The notes under the pieces were generated by a model that was given only the letters and a program-made list of their open reading frames with translations, was not told where the DNA came from and did no database searches. A program made the translations under genes and the position numbers. This document shows, in pieces, positions 8,523 to 17,942 of a stretch of DNA of 64,000 nt. This DNA is from JAKSSE01 sp045597645 (GTDB taxonomy: Bacteria > Bacillota > Clostridia > Lachnospirales > Lachnospiraceae). The DNA lies in contig JAZLKM010000002.1 in assembly GCA_045597645.1 (NCBI GenBank), positions 140,059-204,058 of the forward strand, in the 5' to 3' direction. Position 1 is the first letter of the stretch. The number at the start of each line of letters is the position of its first letter.

Positions 8523-9728
8523 ATGGGTGATGGCGTAATGTCACAGGAAGAAATTAACGCGCTGTTTAGTGGCGGTGGAGCTTCCTCTGGCGCTGCAGAA
8601 ACAAGTCTCACTGCAGAAGAAAAAGATACAATAGGCGAGATTTCCAACATTAGTATGGGAACCGCGGCGACGACTCTTTTTTCACTGGTAAATAGAAAAG
8701 TAGAGATTTCCACTCCCAAGGTGACGGATGGTACATGGGAGGATATAGTTGCTAAATATGAGAAGCCTTGCGTGTTTATACGGATCGCATACACTGTAGG
8801 ACTTGACGGCAGTAATATTCTTGTATTAAAAGAAAATGATGTTAAAATAATCACTGACCTTATGATGGGTGGTGATGGTACTAATACCGATGGTGAGCTT
8901 GGCGAGCTTCATTTGTCAGCAATAAGTGAAGCGATGAATCAGATGATGGGATCTTCTGCAACGTCCCTTTCATCTATGCTGAATAAGACAATCGATATTA
9001 GTCCGCCGGTATCAAATCTAATAGATTTGCAAAATGATTTGGACGAGGGAATGCTAGATGATTTCCTTAGCAGCAAATTCGTGAAGATATCTTTTAGATT
9101 ACTGATAGGTGATTTGATTGACAGTGAGATAATGCAGCTTTATCCATACTCTTTTGCAAAAGAGATGTGTAAGAGCATTACAAGCACAATGGAAGATGAT
9201 TTAGGCTCTGTAATGGAGGATATGGCTTCGCTGGATTCTACTCCAGAGCCACAACCGCAACCGGCAGCACCGCAGGCGGCTCCTCAACAGCCTATGCAGG
9301 GGCAGCCGATGATGGGACAACCGATGATGGGCCAGCCTATGCAGGGGCAACCGATGATGCAGCCGATGATGGGACAGCCTATGATGCCACCAATGATGGA
9401 TCCTAGCATGTTCTATGGTGGCCAACCGGTAAATGTTCAGGCGGCTTCATTCCAACCTTTTGTAGGCAATTACGAGAATTACGTACAGCCTGAAAATATT
9501 GAGCTCATAATGGATGTGCCTTTGGAGGTAACAGTTGAGCTTGGAAGAACAAGGAAATCTATACAAGATATACTTGATTTTTCACCCGGTACTATTATAG
9601 AGTTAAACAAGATTGCCGGTGAACCCATCGACGTCCTCGTTAATGGCAAATATGTGGCTAAAGGCGAGGTTGTAGTAATAGAAGAAAGCTTTGGTGTTCG
9701 TATTACAGAGATCATCAAGGAAAAGTAA
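8523..9728 (+). CDS. fliY: Flagellar motor switch phosphatase FliY (FliN-type with CheC domain)
   Basis: 401 residues, ATG after AGGGAGGAA. Architecture in order: an N-terminal CheY-binding peptide (MSQEEINALF); a CheC-like phosphatase domain with two E..N active-site helices (TIGEISNISMGTAATTL and SAISEAMNQMMG); a low-complexity linker of Gln/Pro/Met repeats (about residues 240-300); and a C-terminal FliN/SpoA domain (LGRTRKSIQDILDFSPGTII). FliY is both a C-ring subunit and a CheY-P phosphatase, so signal termination takes place at the switch. Both phosphatase motifs look intact. The repeat linker is longer and more regular than usual (see separate entry). Confidence 0.94.
   Translation: MGDGVMSQEEINALFSGGGASSGAAETSLTAEEKDTIGEISNISMGTAATTLFSLVNRKVEISTPKVTDGTWEDIVAKYEKPCVFIRIAYTVGLDGSNILVLKENDVKIITDLMMGGDGTNTDGELGELHLSAISEAMNQMMGSSATSLSSMLNKTIDISPPVSNLIDLQNDLDEGMLDDFLSSKFVKISFRLLIGDLIDSEIMQLYPYSFAKEMCKSITSTMEDDLGSVMEDMASLDSTPEPQPQPAAPQAAPQQPMQGQPMMGQPMMGQPMQGQPMMQPMMGQPMMPPMMDPSMFYGGQPVNVQAASFQPFVGNYENYVQPENIELIMDVPLEVTVELGRTRKSIQDILDFSPGTIIELNKIAGEPIDVLVNGKYVAKGEVVVIEESFGVRITEIIKEK
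9291..9402 (+). repeat. Tandem Met/Gln/Pro repeat in fliY linker
   Basis: Within fliY the DNA repeats an approximately 15-base unit (variants of CAGCCGATGATGGGA), coding for repeated QPMMG/QPMQG. At least seven imperfect copies are visible. It links the CheC-like and SpoA domains and is probably disordered. Such repeats can expand or contract by slippage in frame. Confidence 0.85.
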
Positions 9729-9745
9729 AATAAGGAGATTAAATT

Positions 9746-10108
9746 ATGGCAAAGAACATACTGATTTGTGATGATGCAGCATTCATGCGAATGATGATTA
9801 AAGACATTCTCACGAAGAACGGCTACAACATTGCAGGGGAGGCAGAGAACGGCTCGGTTGCTGTAGATAAGTATAAGGAGCTCAAGCCGGATCTTGTTCT
9901 TATGGATATTACTATGCCGGAGATGGATGGTATTCAGGCACTTAAGAAGATTCGTGAGAATGACCCAAGTGCGAGTGTTATCATGTGTTCAGCAATGGGC
10001 CAGCAGGCAATGGTTATCGAGGCTATTCAGTCTGGAGCTAAGGACTTTATTGTTAAGCCGTTCCAGGCGGAGAGAGTTATCGAGGCAGTTAAAAAGGTAG
10101 TAGGCTAA
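9746..10108 (+). CDS. cheY: Chemotaxis response regulator CheY
   Basis: 120 residues, a single receiver domain, ATG after AAGGAG. The acidic pocket is Asp9/Asp10 (ICDDAAFMR), the phosphoacceptor is Asp54 (LVLMDITMPEMDG), the switch hydroxyl is Ser82 (MCSAMG) and the conserved lysine is Lys104 (FIVKPF). CheA phosphorylates it; CheY-P binds FliM/FliY. It sits between fliY and fliO, as in Bacillus. This is the only receiver domain in the window, which is relevant because CheB here lacks one. Confidence 0.95.
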   Translation: MAKNILICDDAAFMRMMIKDILTKNGYNIAGEAENGSVAVDKYKELKPDLVLMDITMPEMDGIQALKKIRENDPSASVIMCSAMGQQAMVIEAIQSGAKDFIVKPFQAERVIEAVKKVVG

Positions 10109-10111
10109 TAC

Positions 10112-10492
10112 ATGGCATTATTTCTGTATACCAGTGGCTCAAGTTTGGGTCAATTAATTGTTGTACTGATAAGCTTTGTGGTGATACTTATATTGACGTA
10201 TTACACCACAAGGTGGGTTGCTGGTTATCAGAAGTCTAAGACTTTTACACAGAATCTGTCTATTCAGGAGACTTTGAGGCTTCCTAATAATAAATACATT
10301 CAGCTTATTAAGGCTGGAGAAGATACATTTTACGTTATAGGGATTGGCAAGGATACTGTGACTCATTTAGGGACATTGTCAAAAGATGATTTGAAGACCA
10401 TTTCAGAATCCGAGGCCAATGATGTGCCTACTCCGAAAGGAGACTTTAAAGAGATTCTTGACAGATTTAAACAGGGAATGGGCAGGAAATAA
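10112..10492 (+). CDS. fliO: Flagellar export protein FliO (FliZ-type)
   Basis: 126 residues. One membrane helix (about 10-30, LGQLIVVLISFVVILILTYY) is followed by a cytoplasmic domain with the FliO pattern (FTQNLSIQETLRLPNNKYIQLI, then YVIGIGKDTVTHLGTL). FliO helps assemble FliP in the export gate. The gene starts three bases after cheY and immediately precedes fliP. Identification relies on the TM-plus-short-beta-domain pattern and on position. Confidence 0.85.
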   Translation: MALFLYTSGSSLGQLIVVLISFVVILILTYYTTRWVAGYQKSKTFTQNLSIQETLRLPNNKYIQLIKAGEDTFYVIGIGKDTVTHLGTLSKDDLKTISESEANDVPTPKGDFKEILDRFKQGMGRK

Positions 10493-10494
10493 TA

Positions 10495-11406
10495 TTGCAC
10501 GATTTCATGACTGTCAAACAAAAGAGAATATTTAGGATTTCGATCCTGGTTGCGATGACGCTGCTGATTACGGCAGCGTCGTTTTGGACGTATGGGACAA
10601 TTTCTAACGCTGCAGCAATCGATGCAGGCACTAATAACAGTACTGCTGCAAGAGAGAATGAGCGAACAGAAGCTGATATTGATGAGCTTAATGTGACACG
10701 AGGCGATCATGAACTTGATTTAACGACAAGAGCTTCATCAGATGGCACATCATTATCTTTAACATACAATTCTGAAGCAACCACGTTATCTGCACCGCTA
10801 CGAATATTATTACTTCTAACTGTAATATCGCTAGCACCTTCGATTCTTGTCATGCTTACAAGCTTTACAAGAATTATTGTTGTGCTACATTTTGCTCGTA
10901 CAGCTATTGGTACCCAGACCTCGCCTCCTAATCAGGTGCTTATAGGCCTGGCTCTTTTTCTTACTTTTTTCATTATGAATCCTATTTTTGTAAGGATTAA
11001 TAATGAGGCAATAAAGCCACTTGATGCTGGCGAAATTACACAGGAGCAGGCGTTAGAGATAGGTATGGAGCCTATTAGAGAGTTTATGTTTAGCCAGGTG
11101 CTCGTCAAAGATATTAATCTTTTTACAGAAATTAGTGGTGAGATATACGAGACAACAGAAGATATTCCTAATTATGTGCTTATCCCAGCTTTCATTTTAA
11201 GTGAGCTTAGGCAGGCATTTATTATTGGTTTTTGTATATATATTCCATTTATAGTTATTGATATGGTGGTGTCATCAGTGCTTATGTCTATGGGTATGAT
11301 GATGCTTCCGCCTACAACCATATCGTTGCCGTTTAAGGTACTATTATTTATCCTTGCAGATGGCTGGGAACTGATTATTGGTAACCTAGTTAAAACTTTC
11401 TACTAG
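10495..11406 (+). CDS. fliP: Flagellar export gate protein FliP
   Basis: 303 residues. The TTG at 10495 lies five bases after AGGAAA; an in-frame ATG at 10507 is possible but is 17 bases from that site. The N-terminus has a hydrophobic signal-like segment (about residues 14-37), which FliP proteins commonly have, then an extracytoplasmic linker rich in Thr/Ser/Glu. The conserved core follows: SLAPSILVMLTSFTRIIVVL, QTSPPNQVLIGLALFLTFF, and MGMMMLPPTTISLPFKVLLF. FliP, FliQ and FliR form the export pore of the flagellar type III system. Confidence 0.95.
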   Translation: MHDFMTVKQKRIFRISILVAMTLLITAASFWTYGTISNAAAIDAGTNNSTAARENERTEADIDELNVTRGDHELDLTTRASSDGTSLSLTYNSEATTLSAPLRILLLLTVISLAPSILVMLTSFTRIIVVLHFARTAIGTQTSPPNQVLIGLALFLTFFIMNPIFVRINNEAIKPLDAGEITQEQALEIGMEPIREFMFSQVLVKDINLFTEISGEIYETTEDIPNYVLIPAFILSELRQAFIIGFCIYIPFIVIDMVVSSVLMSMGMMMLPPTTISLPFKVLLFILADGWELIIGNLVKTFY

Positions 11407-11418
11407 TGGAGGTCGTTT

Positions 11419-11688
11419 ATGTCACAGGGAATGGTGTTAGATATAGCTAGAGAGGCAATTTTCAACATAATTATTTGTGCAGCGCCTATACTACTTATAT
11501 CATTGGTAATAGGACTTGTTGTTAGTATCTTTCAGACTGTTACGTCGATACAAGAGCAGACACTTACGTTTGTACCTAAGCTGGTTGGCGTAATGCTGGG
11601 GATTCTTTTATTTGGCTCATTTATTATCAATAACATTGATACGTATATGACCAATTTATGGTCTAATTTTAGCTTGTATATCAGCTAG
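11419..11688 (+). CDS. fliQ: Flagellar export gate protein FliQ
   Basis: 89 residues, ATG after TGGAGG. Two membrane helices (about 14-38 and 50-75) with the family pattern APILLISLVIGLVVSIFQTVTSIQEQTLTFVPKL. The length equals the family norm. It forms part of the FliPQR export pore and lies between fliP and fliR as usual. Confidence 0.95.
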   Translation: MSQGMVLDIAREAIFNIIICAAPILLISLVIGLVVSIFQTVTSIQEQTLTFVPKLVGVMLGILLFGSFIINNIDTYMTNLWSNFSLYIS

Positions 11689-11695
11689 GTAGGCT

Positions 11696-12490
11696 ATGAT
11701 TGATGTTTCGTTTAATTTATATAGTTTTGAATATTTTTTGCTTGTCCTAATTAGGATTGCTTCGTTTATGGTGGCAGCACCTTTTTATGGACTAAGAAAC
11801 ATTCCGGCTAGAACTAAAATAGGACTTGCCCTTTTCGTATCCATTCTGATTTATGGAAGCATAGATATATCTAGCTTGGACTTAAATGATGCGGGTACAC
11901 TATCCTATGGAATCTTAGTTGGCCAGGAGGCTCTCACTGGATTGTTCGTAGGATTCGCAGCAAATGTTTGTTCCTACATAATTCTTTTTGCAGGTAACAT
12001 GATTGATACCAACATAGGACTTGCAATGGCACAGGAGTATGATCCCATCAATCATACACAGGCTACACTAAGTGCAAATCTATATAATTACTTGGTATTG
12101 CTTTTACTTCTTGTTAGTGACATGCATCGTTTTATTTTAAGGGCTATTGTAGATACCTATGATGTGATTCCGATGGGAGGAGCACAGTTTCATTTTGACG
12201 AGTTATATAAGATAATGTTGTCTTATATAGTGCAATTGTTTGTTATCGCTTTTAGGATCATTTTACCAGTGTGGAGCTGCATAATGGTAGTCAACATAGT
12301 ACTGGGAATAATGGCAAAGGTTGCGCCGCAGATGAATATGTTCGCGGTTGGAATACAGATAAAAGTGCTTATAGGCTTTACTGTTATGCTGCTTACAGTT
12401 TTTTTACTTCCGAATATTTCGGACTTCATATTCAAGCAGATGAAAACAATGATTCGACTTTTTACAGCCGCCATGACACCGGGACAATAG
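11696..12490 (+). CDS. fliR: Flagellar export gate protein FliR
   Basis: 264 residues, six predicted membrane segments. Typical features include the N-terminal LVLIRIASFMVAAPFYGLRNIP, the motif GQEALTGLFVGFAANV and the C-terminal NMFAVGIQIKVLIGFTVMLL. FliR completes the FliPQR pore. It is seven bases after fliQ with an AGGTAGG ribosome-binding site. The following flhB starts nine bases after its stop. Confidence 0.94.
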   Translation: MIDVSFNLYSFEYFLLVLIRIASFMVAAPFYGLRNIPARTKIGLALFVSILIYGSIDISSLDLNDAGTLSYGILVGQEALTGLFVGFAANVCSYIILFAGNMIDTNIGLAMAQEYDPINHTQATLSANLYNYLVLLLLLVSDMHRFILRAIVDTYDVIPMGGAQFHFDELYKIMLSYIVQLFVIAFRIILPVWSCIMVVNIVLGIMAKVAPQMNMFAVGIQIKVLIGFTVMLLTVFLLPNISDFIFKQMKTMIRLFTAAMTPGQ

Positions 12491-12499
12491 GATTTGAAG

Positions 12500-13639
12500 A
12501 TGGAAGAGGAATTATATTTCCAATTTAATCTACAGTTTTTCGCAAAAGACGGAGAGGGCGGAGAAAAAACAGAACAGCCCACCGACAAAAAGAAAAACGA
12601 TACTAGAGATGAAGGCCGCGTAGCTAAAAGCAAAGAGCTTTCTAGCGCACTTGATCTTATTGCGCTGTTTCTTGTTATGAAATTGTTTGTATCCATGGTT
12701 TCAGGAAGATTTATGGACATCTTTAGGTGGTCTTTTAATATGATTCCTGATTTTTTGGATAATAATAAGGTTACAGTTACATCAGCCGCAGTTAGTGGTG
12801 TGATGTCCGAGTGTATAAAAGATATTTTGCTTACGCTTATGCCGTTTTTGATAGCATCTGTGGCCATTGCAATCGGATCTAATATGCTTCAGTTTAAGTT
12901 CAAAGTAACGACTAAGCCACTTCAACCTAAGCTGAGCAAGTTTAATCCGATAAATGGGTTTAAGCGTATGTTCTCAAAGCAGAAGCTTTTTGACTTGGCA
13001 TTGTCCATAGTGAAGATAGCATTGATATTTCTTGTTGCTTATATAACGATAAAAAAGCAGGCAAATAGCTTATTTTTACTGTACGATATGCCTCTATTTC
13101 AGGCTATAGGGTTAGTTGGTGGAATTATTCTCGATGTAGGGCTTCGAATTTCGTTGATATATCTTATCATTGGCATCGTAGATTTAATTTACCAAAGATA
13201 CAAGTTTAACGATGACTTGAAGATGACCAAGCAGGAAGTTAAGGATGAGTATAAGAATACCGAAGGAGATCCGCAGGTAAAGGGACAGCAAAAAGCCAGA
13301 ATGCGTGAGGCATCGCGTAGGCGTATGATGCAACAGGTGCCACAGGCGGATGTAGTAATTACTAACCCTACCCATCTTTCAGTTGCGCTTAAATACGATA
13401 GCTTTTCTGGAAGAGCGCCAGTTGTAGTGGCAAAGGGTGAAGATTATGTTGCTTTAAAAATTAGAGAAGTAGCCAGAGAACACAATATTGAGATTGTGGA
13501 GAATAAACCTTTGGCGAGAGCTCTTTATGCTACTGTGGATTTGGATCAGGAGATTCCGCAGGAACTTTATCAAAGTGTCGCAGAGATTCTTGCAGATATT
13601 TATAAGGCAAGAGGCGACGTTAGCGGACAGACGGCGTAG
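12500..13639 (+). CDS. flhB: Flagellar export switch protein FlhB
   Basis: About 379 residues. ATG 12500 is preferred over the TTG at 12494, because AGGA (12489-12492) gives 7 bases of spacing to the ATG. The N-terminal segment EKTEQPTDKKKNDTRDEGRV is the standard FlhB opening, followed by four membrane helices. The cytoplasmic domain carries the autocleavage motif NPTH (residues 289-292), flanked by VVIT and LSVALKY. Cleavage there is needed for the hook-to-filament substrate switch with FliK, also present in the window. The N-terminal segment MEEELYFQFNLQFFA is a short extension before the conserved start. Confidence 0.95.
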   Translation: MEEELYFQFNLQFFAKDGEGGEKTEQPTDKKKNDTRDEGRVAKSKELSSALDLIALFLVMKLFVSMVSGRFMDIFRWSFNMIPDFLDNNKVTVTSAAVSGVMSECIKDILLTLMPFLIASVAIAIGSNMLQFKFKVTTKPLQPKLSKFNPINGFKRMFSKQKLFDLALSIVKIALIFLVAYITIKKQANSLFLLYDMPLFQAIGLVGGIILDVGLRISLIYLIIGIVDLIYQRYKFNDDLKMTKQEVKDEYKNTEGDPQVKGQQKARMREASRRRMMQQVPQADVVITNPTHLSVALKYDSFSGRAPVVVAKGEDYVALKIREVAREHNIEIVENKPLARALYATVDLDQEIPQELYQSVAEILADIYKARGDVSGQTA

Positions 13640-13672
13640 GCTTAGATTACTTTAAACTGAAAGGAGGGGAAT

Positions 13673-15718
13673 ATGCCGAAGTCAATTCAAAAAGCTGATA
13701 TTGGCGTAGCATTATATTTGCTTGCGGCTGTAGTTTTCTTTATCATTCCCATTCCTTCTATTGTGCTGGATGTCATGCTGGCACTTAATATTTCTGTTGC
13801 TTTAATTGTCTTGTTTAATTCGCTTTTTGTAAAAGAAGTCCTGGATATGTCATTTTTTCCAACGCTGCTTCTTTTTACTACTATTTTCAGAATTTCACTT
13901 AATGTATCTAGTACCAGATTGATCCTTGGAAAAGGATATGCTGGAAATGTTGTAGCTACCTTCGGACAATTCGTAGGTGGTGGTGACATGATTTTGGGTA
14001 CAATTGTTTTCATTATTCTTGTCATAATTCAGTTTGTAGTAATCAACAAAGGTTCAGAACGTGTATCAGAAGTAACTGCCAGATTTACACTTGACGCTAT
14101 GCCTGGTAAGCAGATGGCGATTGATGCGGATTTAAATACAGGAGCTATCACTGATGAGGAAGCAAAAATCAGACGAAATAAAATCCAGGAAGAGTCAAGC
14201 TTCTTTGGATCAATGGATGGTGCTACCAAGTATGTAAGGGGAGATGCTACAGCAGGTCTGATAATTACTTTTGTCAATTTGATTGGCGGTACTGCCATGG
14301 GTATGCTCAATGGTGGGATGGCTTTCACTGATGCTCTTATGCAGTATGGTCTATTGACGATAGGAGACGGACTTTCTTCTCAGATTCCTTCGCTTTTAAT
14401 ATCTCTTTCAACGGGTATTTTAGTAACAAAGGGATCAAAAAATGCAGATTTTTCAAATGTCCTAGTAAAACAGCTATTTGGCATTCCGAAAGTGCTGTTT
14501 CTGGTAGGTGGTGCACTTATAGCACTGGGAATGTTTACTCCATTAAATTTAGTGCTTTTTCTTGCATTTGGACTTGCTTTTATCATTGCCGGGCGCTCGA
14601 TCGCTAACACAATTAAAGTTGATAAAGTGGAGGAAGAGGCTACAGCTGTGGAAGAAGAAGCGGCAGAGATACGAAAACCGGAGAATGTTGTTTCTTTGCT
14701 ACAAGTTGATCCTATTGAACTTGAGTTTGGATATGGAATAATCCCACTTGCAGATGTAAATCAAGGTGGAGATCTCTTGGATCGAGTTGTAATGATTAGA
14801 AGGCAGATTGCAATAGAATTAGGTACAGTAGTTCCTATCATTCGTCTTCGAGATAATATTCAGCTTAATCCTAACCAATATATTATAAAAATTAAAGGCA
14901 TTCAGGTTACTGAGGGTGAGATTCTGTTTGATCATTATATGGCAATGAATCCTGGCTACGTAGAGGAGGAAATAACTGGCATTCCAACTTTTGAGCCTTC
15001 TTTCCATTTGCCGGCGATTTGGATTACGGAAAGTCAAAGGGAGCGAGCTGAGAGTGTGGGCTATACAGTTGTTGATCCACCATCAATTATAGCTACCCAT
15101 CTGACAGAGGTGATTAGACAGCATATAGCTGAGCTTTTAACCAGACAGGATGTACAGAATCTTGTTAATAACCTTAAAGAGACCAATCCTGCTCTTGTAG
15201 ACGAACTCATTCCTAAACAGCTTGGCTTGGGTGAGGTTCAGAAAGTACTGCAGAATCTTCTTAAGGAGGGAGTTTCTATCAGAGACTTGCTTACGATATT
15301 CGAAACACTTGCCGATCATGCCACTACAACAAGAGATACTGATGTGCTTACCGAATATACGAGACAGGCACTCAAGAGAGCTATTTCAGGTAGATATTTT
15401 GCTCCTAACGAAATGACAAGTGTTGTGACTCTTGACCCTAAGATTGAGCAGGAGATAATGTCATCAATTAAGCAAACTGAGCAAGGCGCATATATGACAT
15501 TGGATCCGGAACGAGTGAAGAATGTCATTGAAAGCACTAGAAATGAAGTACAAAAGCTAGAAGATGCGGGAAGAAATCCTATTGTTATTACATCTCCAAT
15601 CGTTAGAATGTACTTTAAGAAGATGACTGAAGATTATTTTAAGGACTTATCTGTTATTTCATATAATGAGATTGAGTCGGATGTAGAGCTTCAGTCAGTA
15701 GGAATGATCACAGCATAA
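13673..15718 (+). CDS. flhA: Flagellar export gate protein FlhA
   Basis: 681 residues, ATG after AAAGGAGGGG. The N-terminal half has about eight membrane helices and the FHIPEP-family cytoplasmic loop (RFTLDAMPGKQMAIDADLN). The C-terminal half is the soluble domain that receives chaperone-substrate complexes (ELEFGYGIIPLADVNQGGDL, RLRDNIQLNPNQYIIKIKG). Length and order are standard. FlhA uses the proton motive force for export. It is followed by flhF after 11 bases. Confidence 0.96.
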   Translation: MPKSIQKADIGVALYLLAAVVFFIIPIPSIVLDVMLALNISVALIVLFNSLFVKEVLDMSFFPTLLLFTTIFRISLNVSSTRLILGKGYAGNVVATFGQFVGGGDMILGTIVFIILVIIQFVVINKGSERVSEVTARFTLDAMPGKQMAIDADLNTGAITDEEAKIRRNKIQEESSFFGSMDGATKYVRGDATAGLIITFVNLIGGTAMGMLNGGMAFTDALMQYGLLTIGDGLSSQIPSLLISLSTGILVTKGSKNADFSNVLVKQLFGIPKVLFLVGGALIALGMFTPLNLVLFLAFGLAFIIAGRSIANTIKVDKVEEEATAVEEEAAEIRKPENVVSLLQVDPIELEFGYGIIPLADVNQGGDLLDRVVMIRRQIAIELGTVVPIIRLRDNIQLNPNQYIIKIKGIQVTEGEILFDHYMAMNPGYVEEEITGIPTFEPSFHLPAIWITESQRERAESVGYTVVDPPSIIATHLTEVIRQHIAELLTRQDVQNLVNNLKETNPALVDELIPKQLGLGEVQKVLQNLLKEGVSIRDLLTIFETLADHATTTRDTDVLTEYTRQALKRAISGRYFAPNEMTSVVTLDPKIEQEIMSSIKQTEQGAYMTLDPERVKNVIESTRNEVQKLEDAGRNPIVITSPIVRMYFKKMTEDYFKDLSVISYNEIESDVELQSVGMITA

Positions 15719-15729
15719 TAGTATAGAAT

Positions 15730-17040
15730 ATGAACATAAAAAAATTCGAAGGAAAAACTAAAGACGAGGCCATAGCTGCAGCAAAGGCAGAAATGGGGCC
15801 TAACGTTGTTATAATGAATGTAAAGGAAGTCCGAGCAAAGGGCTTTCTTGGAATGCTTGGCTTTAAACCGGGGATTTTCGAAGTCACCGCTGCCATAGAG
15901 GAATCTGGAGCGTACGTTTCACCTGGCCAGGCTTTTGCGCAGGTTTCAGCACAGAGAAAAAGCTTTGATGCTGTGGCGGACGATAGCGTAGAAGTTGCTA
16001 CTGAAAAATCAGATGATTGGGCCGGAGCTTTAAGTGAGATAGGAAAGATTGTAAAGATTTCCGAGGAGAATGTAACAAGAAAGCAAAATGAGATTTTGGA
16101 GCCTAAGAGTGCGCCTTCAAGAGCTACGAATATAATTAAGGCGCAGCCTACAGCAAAGCCAAAACTTAATCCAGCTGTGATTAAGCCTGAGCATGAAGAT
16201 GAGGAAAGCGAGATTGAGCTTGGGCTTCCAAAGCATGAACAGCGGAAAAATGCTGCTTTTCTAAAAATGATTTACAACACACTTTTGGATAATGAGGTTA
16301 ATGAGAAGTACATTAATCAGATTATGGATGATGTAGAAAAAATAATGCAGGATAATTCCAGCGTTGATTACATTGTTTCTAACACTTATCAGAAGATGGT
16401 ACTGAAGCTCGGAAAGCCATGTGTGATTGAAGGTGGAAGTAAGGGACCGAGGGTAGTATTTTTCATCGGGCCTACAGGAGTTGGTAAAACAACTACTATA
16501 GCAAAGCTAGCATCAAAATTTCAGCTTGAGGAAAATAAGAAAGTTGCGCTTCTGACAGCTGATACGTATCGTATTGCTGCAGTGGAACAGCTTAAGACCT
16601 ATGCCGGAATTTTGGGGGTACCTCTGAATATTGTATACAGTCCTGAGGATTTGGCTAAAAATATCAGCAATTATGACGACTATGATTTGATAATGATTGA
16701 TACTGCAGGATTTTCACATAAGAGCGAGAACCAAAAGAACGATATGAGGACACTTATTGATTCACTTCCTGCAAATTATGATAAATCGGTTTATCTTGTA
16801 TTGTCAGCTACTACTAAGTATAAGGACTTGATGGAGATTGCAGATACCTATAAGGAAATTTCGGATTATGATCTTATTTTTACTAAGCTAGATGAGACAA
16901 ATACATACGGAAATATCCTCAATATAAAACTATATACAGGAAGTGGTGTAAGTTATGTCACCACAGGCCAGAATGTACCTGATGATATTGAAGTTATAGA
17001 TACACAGAAGATAGTTACCACCTTACTTGGAGGTCAATAA
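15730..17040 (+). CDS. flhF: Flagellar SRP-family GTPase FlhF
   Basis: 436 residues. The N-terminal B domain opens with MNIKKFEGKTKDEAIAAAKA, typical of FlhF. A basic/proline linker follows, then the SRP-GTPase NG domain with P-loop GPTGVGKTTT (about 247-256), LLTADTYRIAAVEQL, and DTAGFSHKSENQ as the G3 region, where most SRP GTPases have DTAGR. FlhF directs the site and number of flagella together with FlhG. No good Shine-Dalgarno sequence precedes ATG 15730 (the leader is ATAATAGTATAGAAT), unlike its neighbours. The stop codon overlaps the flhG start (TAATG). Confidence 0.94.
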   Translation: MNIKKFEGKTKDEAIAAAKAEMGPNVVIMNVKEVRAKGFLGMLGFKPGIFEVTAAIEESGAYVSPGQAFAQVSAQRKSFDAVADDSVEVATEKSDDWAGALSEIGKIVKISEENVTRKQNEILEPKSAPSRATNIIKAQPTAKPKLNPAVIKPEHEDEESEIELGLPKHEQRKNAAFLKMIYNTLLDNEVNEKYINQIMDDVEKIMQDNSSVDYIVSNTYQKMVLKLGKPCVIEGGSKGPRVVFFIGPTGVGKTTTIAKLASKFQLEENKKVALLTADTYRIAAVEQLKTYAGILGVPLNIVYSPEDLAKNISNYDDYDLIMIDTAGFSHKSENQKNDMRTLIDSLPANYDKSVYLVLSATTKYKDLMEIADTYKEISDYDLIFTKLDETNTYGNILNIKLYTGSGVSYVTTGQNVPDDIEVIDTQKIVTTLLGGQ

Positions 17041-17942
17041 TGGATCAGGCTGAGCAGCTGCGCAATGCAGTGAAAAAGCACCAAGAAAATAGTGGTGCCA
17101 TAGAGTCAAAGCCAGCTCAGGCTAGAGTTATAACCGTCACCTCCGGAAAGGGAGGAGTAGGTAAGTCTAATACGTCTGTGAATCTTGCTGTCCAATTTAG
17201 AAAAATGGGCAAGAAGGTTATTATTTTTGATGCCGATTTGGGACTTGCTAATGTAGAGGTTATGTTTGGGAAAATGCCGGAACATAACCTAAGCGATGTC
17301 GTATATCGTGGAATGAGTATTACAGATGTTATAACAGAAGGTCCTATGGGAATCGGTTTTGTATCTGGAGGTTCAGGAATTATTGGCCTTAATAATCTGA
17401 ATGCTGATCAGATTGGTTTTTTAATTCATAATCTGCATAGGCTTGGGGAAATGGCTGATGTTTTGATTATAGATACAGGAGCAGGCATTTCTGATAGCGT
17501 GCTTATGTTTGTCATGGCTAGTCCGGAGGTGTTGCTAGTATCGACACCAGAGCCTTCAAGTCTTACGGATTCTTATTCCCTTATGAAGGCACTATATAAA
17601 AACCCAGGATTTAACAAAGATCGAACTAAGATTAGTGTTATTGCAAATAAGGTGACCTCATATGCTGAAGGCCAGCTGGTATATGAAAAATTACAGACTG
17701 TAGTGTCAGAGTTCTTGGATGGCAATTTGGAATACTTAGGTATGATTCCACAGGATGCTAATTTGGAAAAAGCAGTTAGAATGCAAAAACTTGTCAGCGT
17801 TGAGAACCCTAGCTCGAGATCTAGCAGGGCATTTGAGTTGATTGCGCAATCGCTTATGAACAAGGATGCAGCTAATGAGCCTAAGGAGAGAGTGGGTATA
17901 GGTCATATGATTTCACAGCTACTAAAAAGAGGTATTGGCTAA
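17040..17942 (+). CDS. flhG: Flagellar number regulator FlhG (MinD-like ATPase)
   Basis: 300 residues, ATG overlapping the flhF stop, ribosome-binding site GGAGG at 17030. The deviant Walker A motif VTSGKGGVGKSN (about residues 31-42) with the extra signature lysine, and Walker B VLIIDTGAGISD, place it in the ParA/MinD family. The gene neighbourhood identifies it as FlhG (YlxH, FleN). It activates the FlhF GTPase and controls flagellar number. A C-terminal segment (SQLLKRGI) could be the membrane-targeting amphipathic helix of this family. Its stop overlaps the next gene (TAATG), so flhF-flhG-PilZ appear translationally coupled. Confidence 0.92.
   Translation: MDQAEQLRNAVKKHQENSGAIESKPAQARVITVTSGKGGVGKSNTSVNLAVQFRKMGKKVIIFDADLGLANVEVMFGKMPEHNLSDVVYRGMSITDVITEGPMGIGFVSGGSGIIGLNNLNADQIGFLIHNLHRLGEMADVLIIDTGAGISDSVLMFVMASPEVLLVSTPEPSSLTDSYSLMKALYKNPGFNKDRTKISVIANKVTSYAEGQLVYEKLQTVVSEFLDGNLEYLGMIPQDANLEKAVRMQKLVSVENPSSRSSRAFELIAQSLMNKDAANEPKERVGIGHMISQLLKRGIG

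Noticed and set aside
12223..12867. Minus-strand open frame of 214 codons opposite fliR/flhB.
   Set aside because: Antisense shadow spanning two conserved genes; composition is not protein-like.
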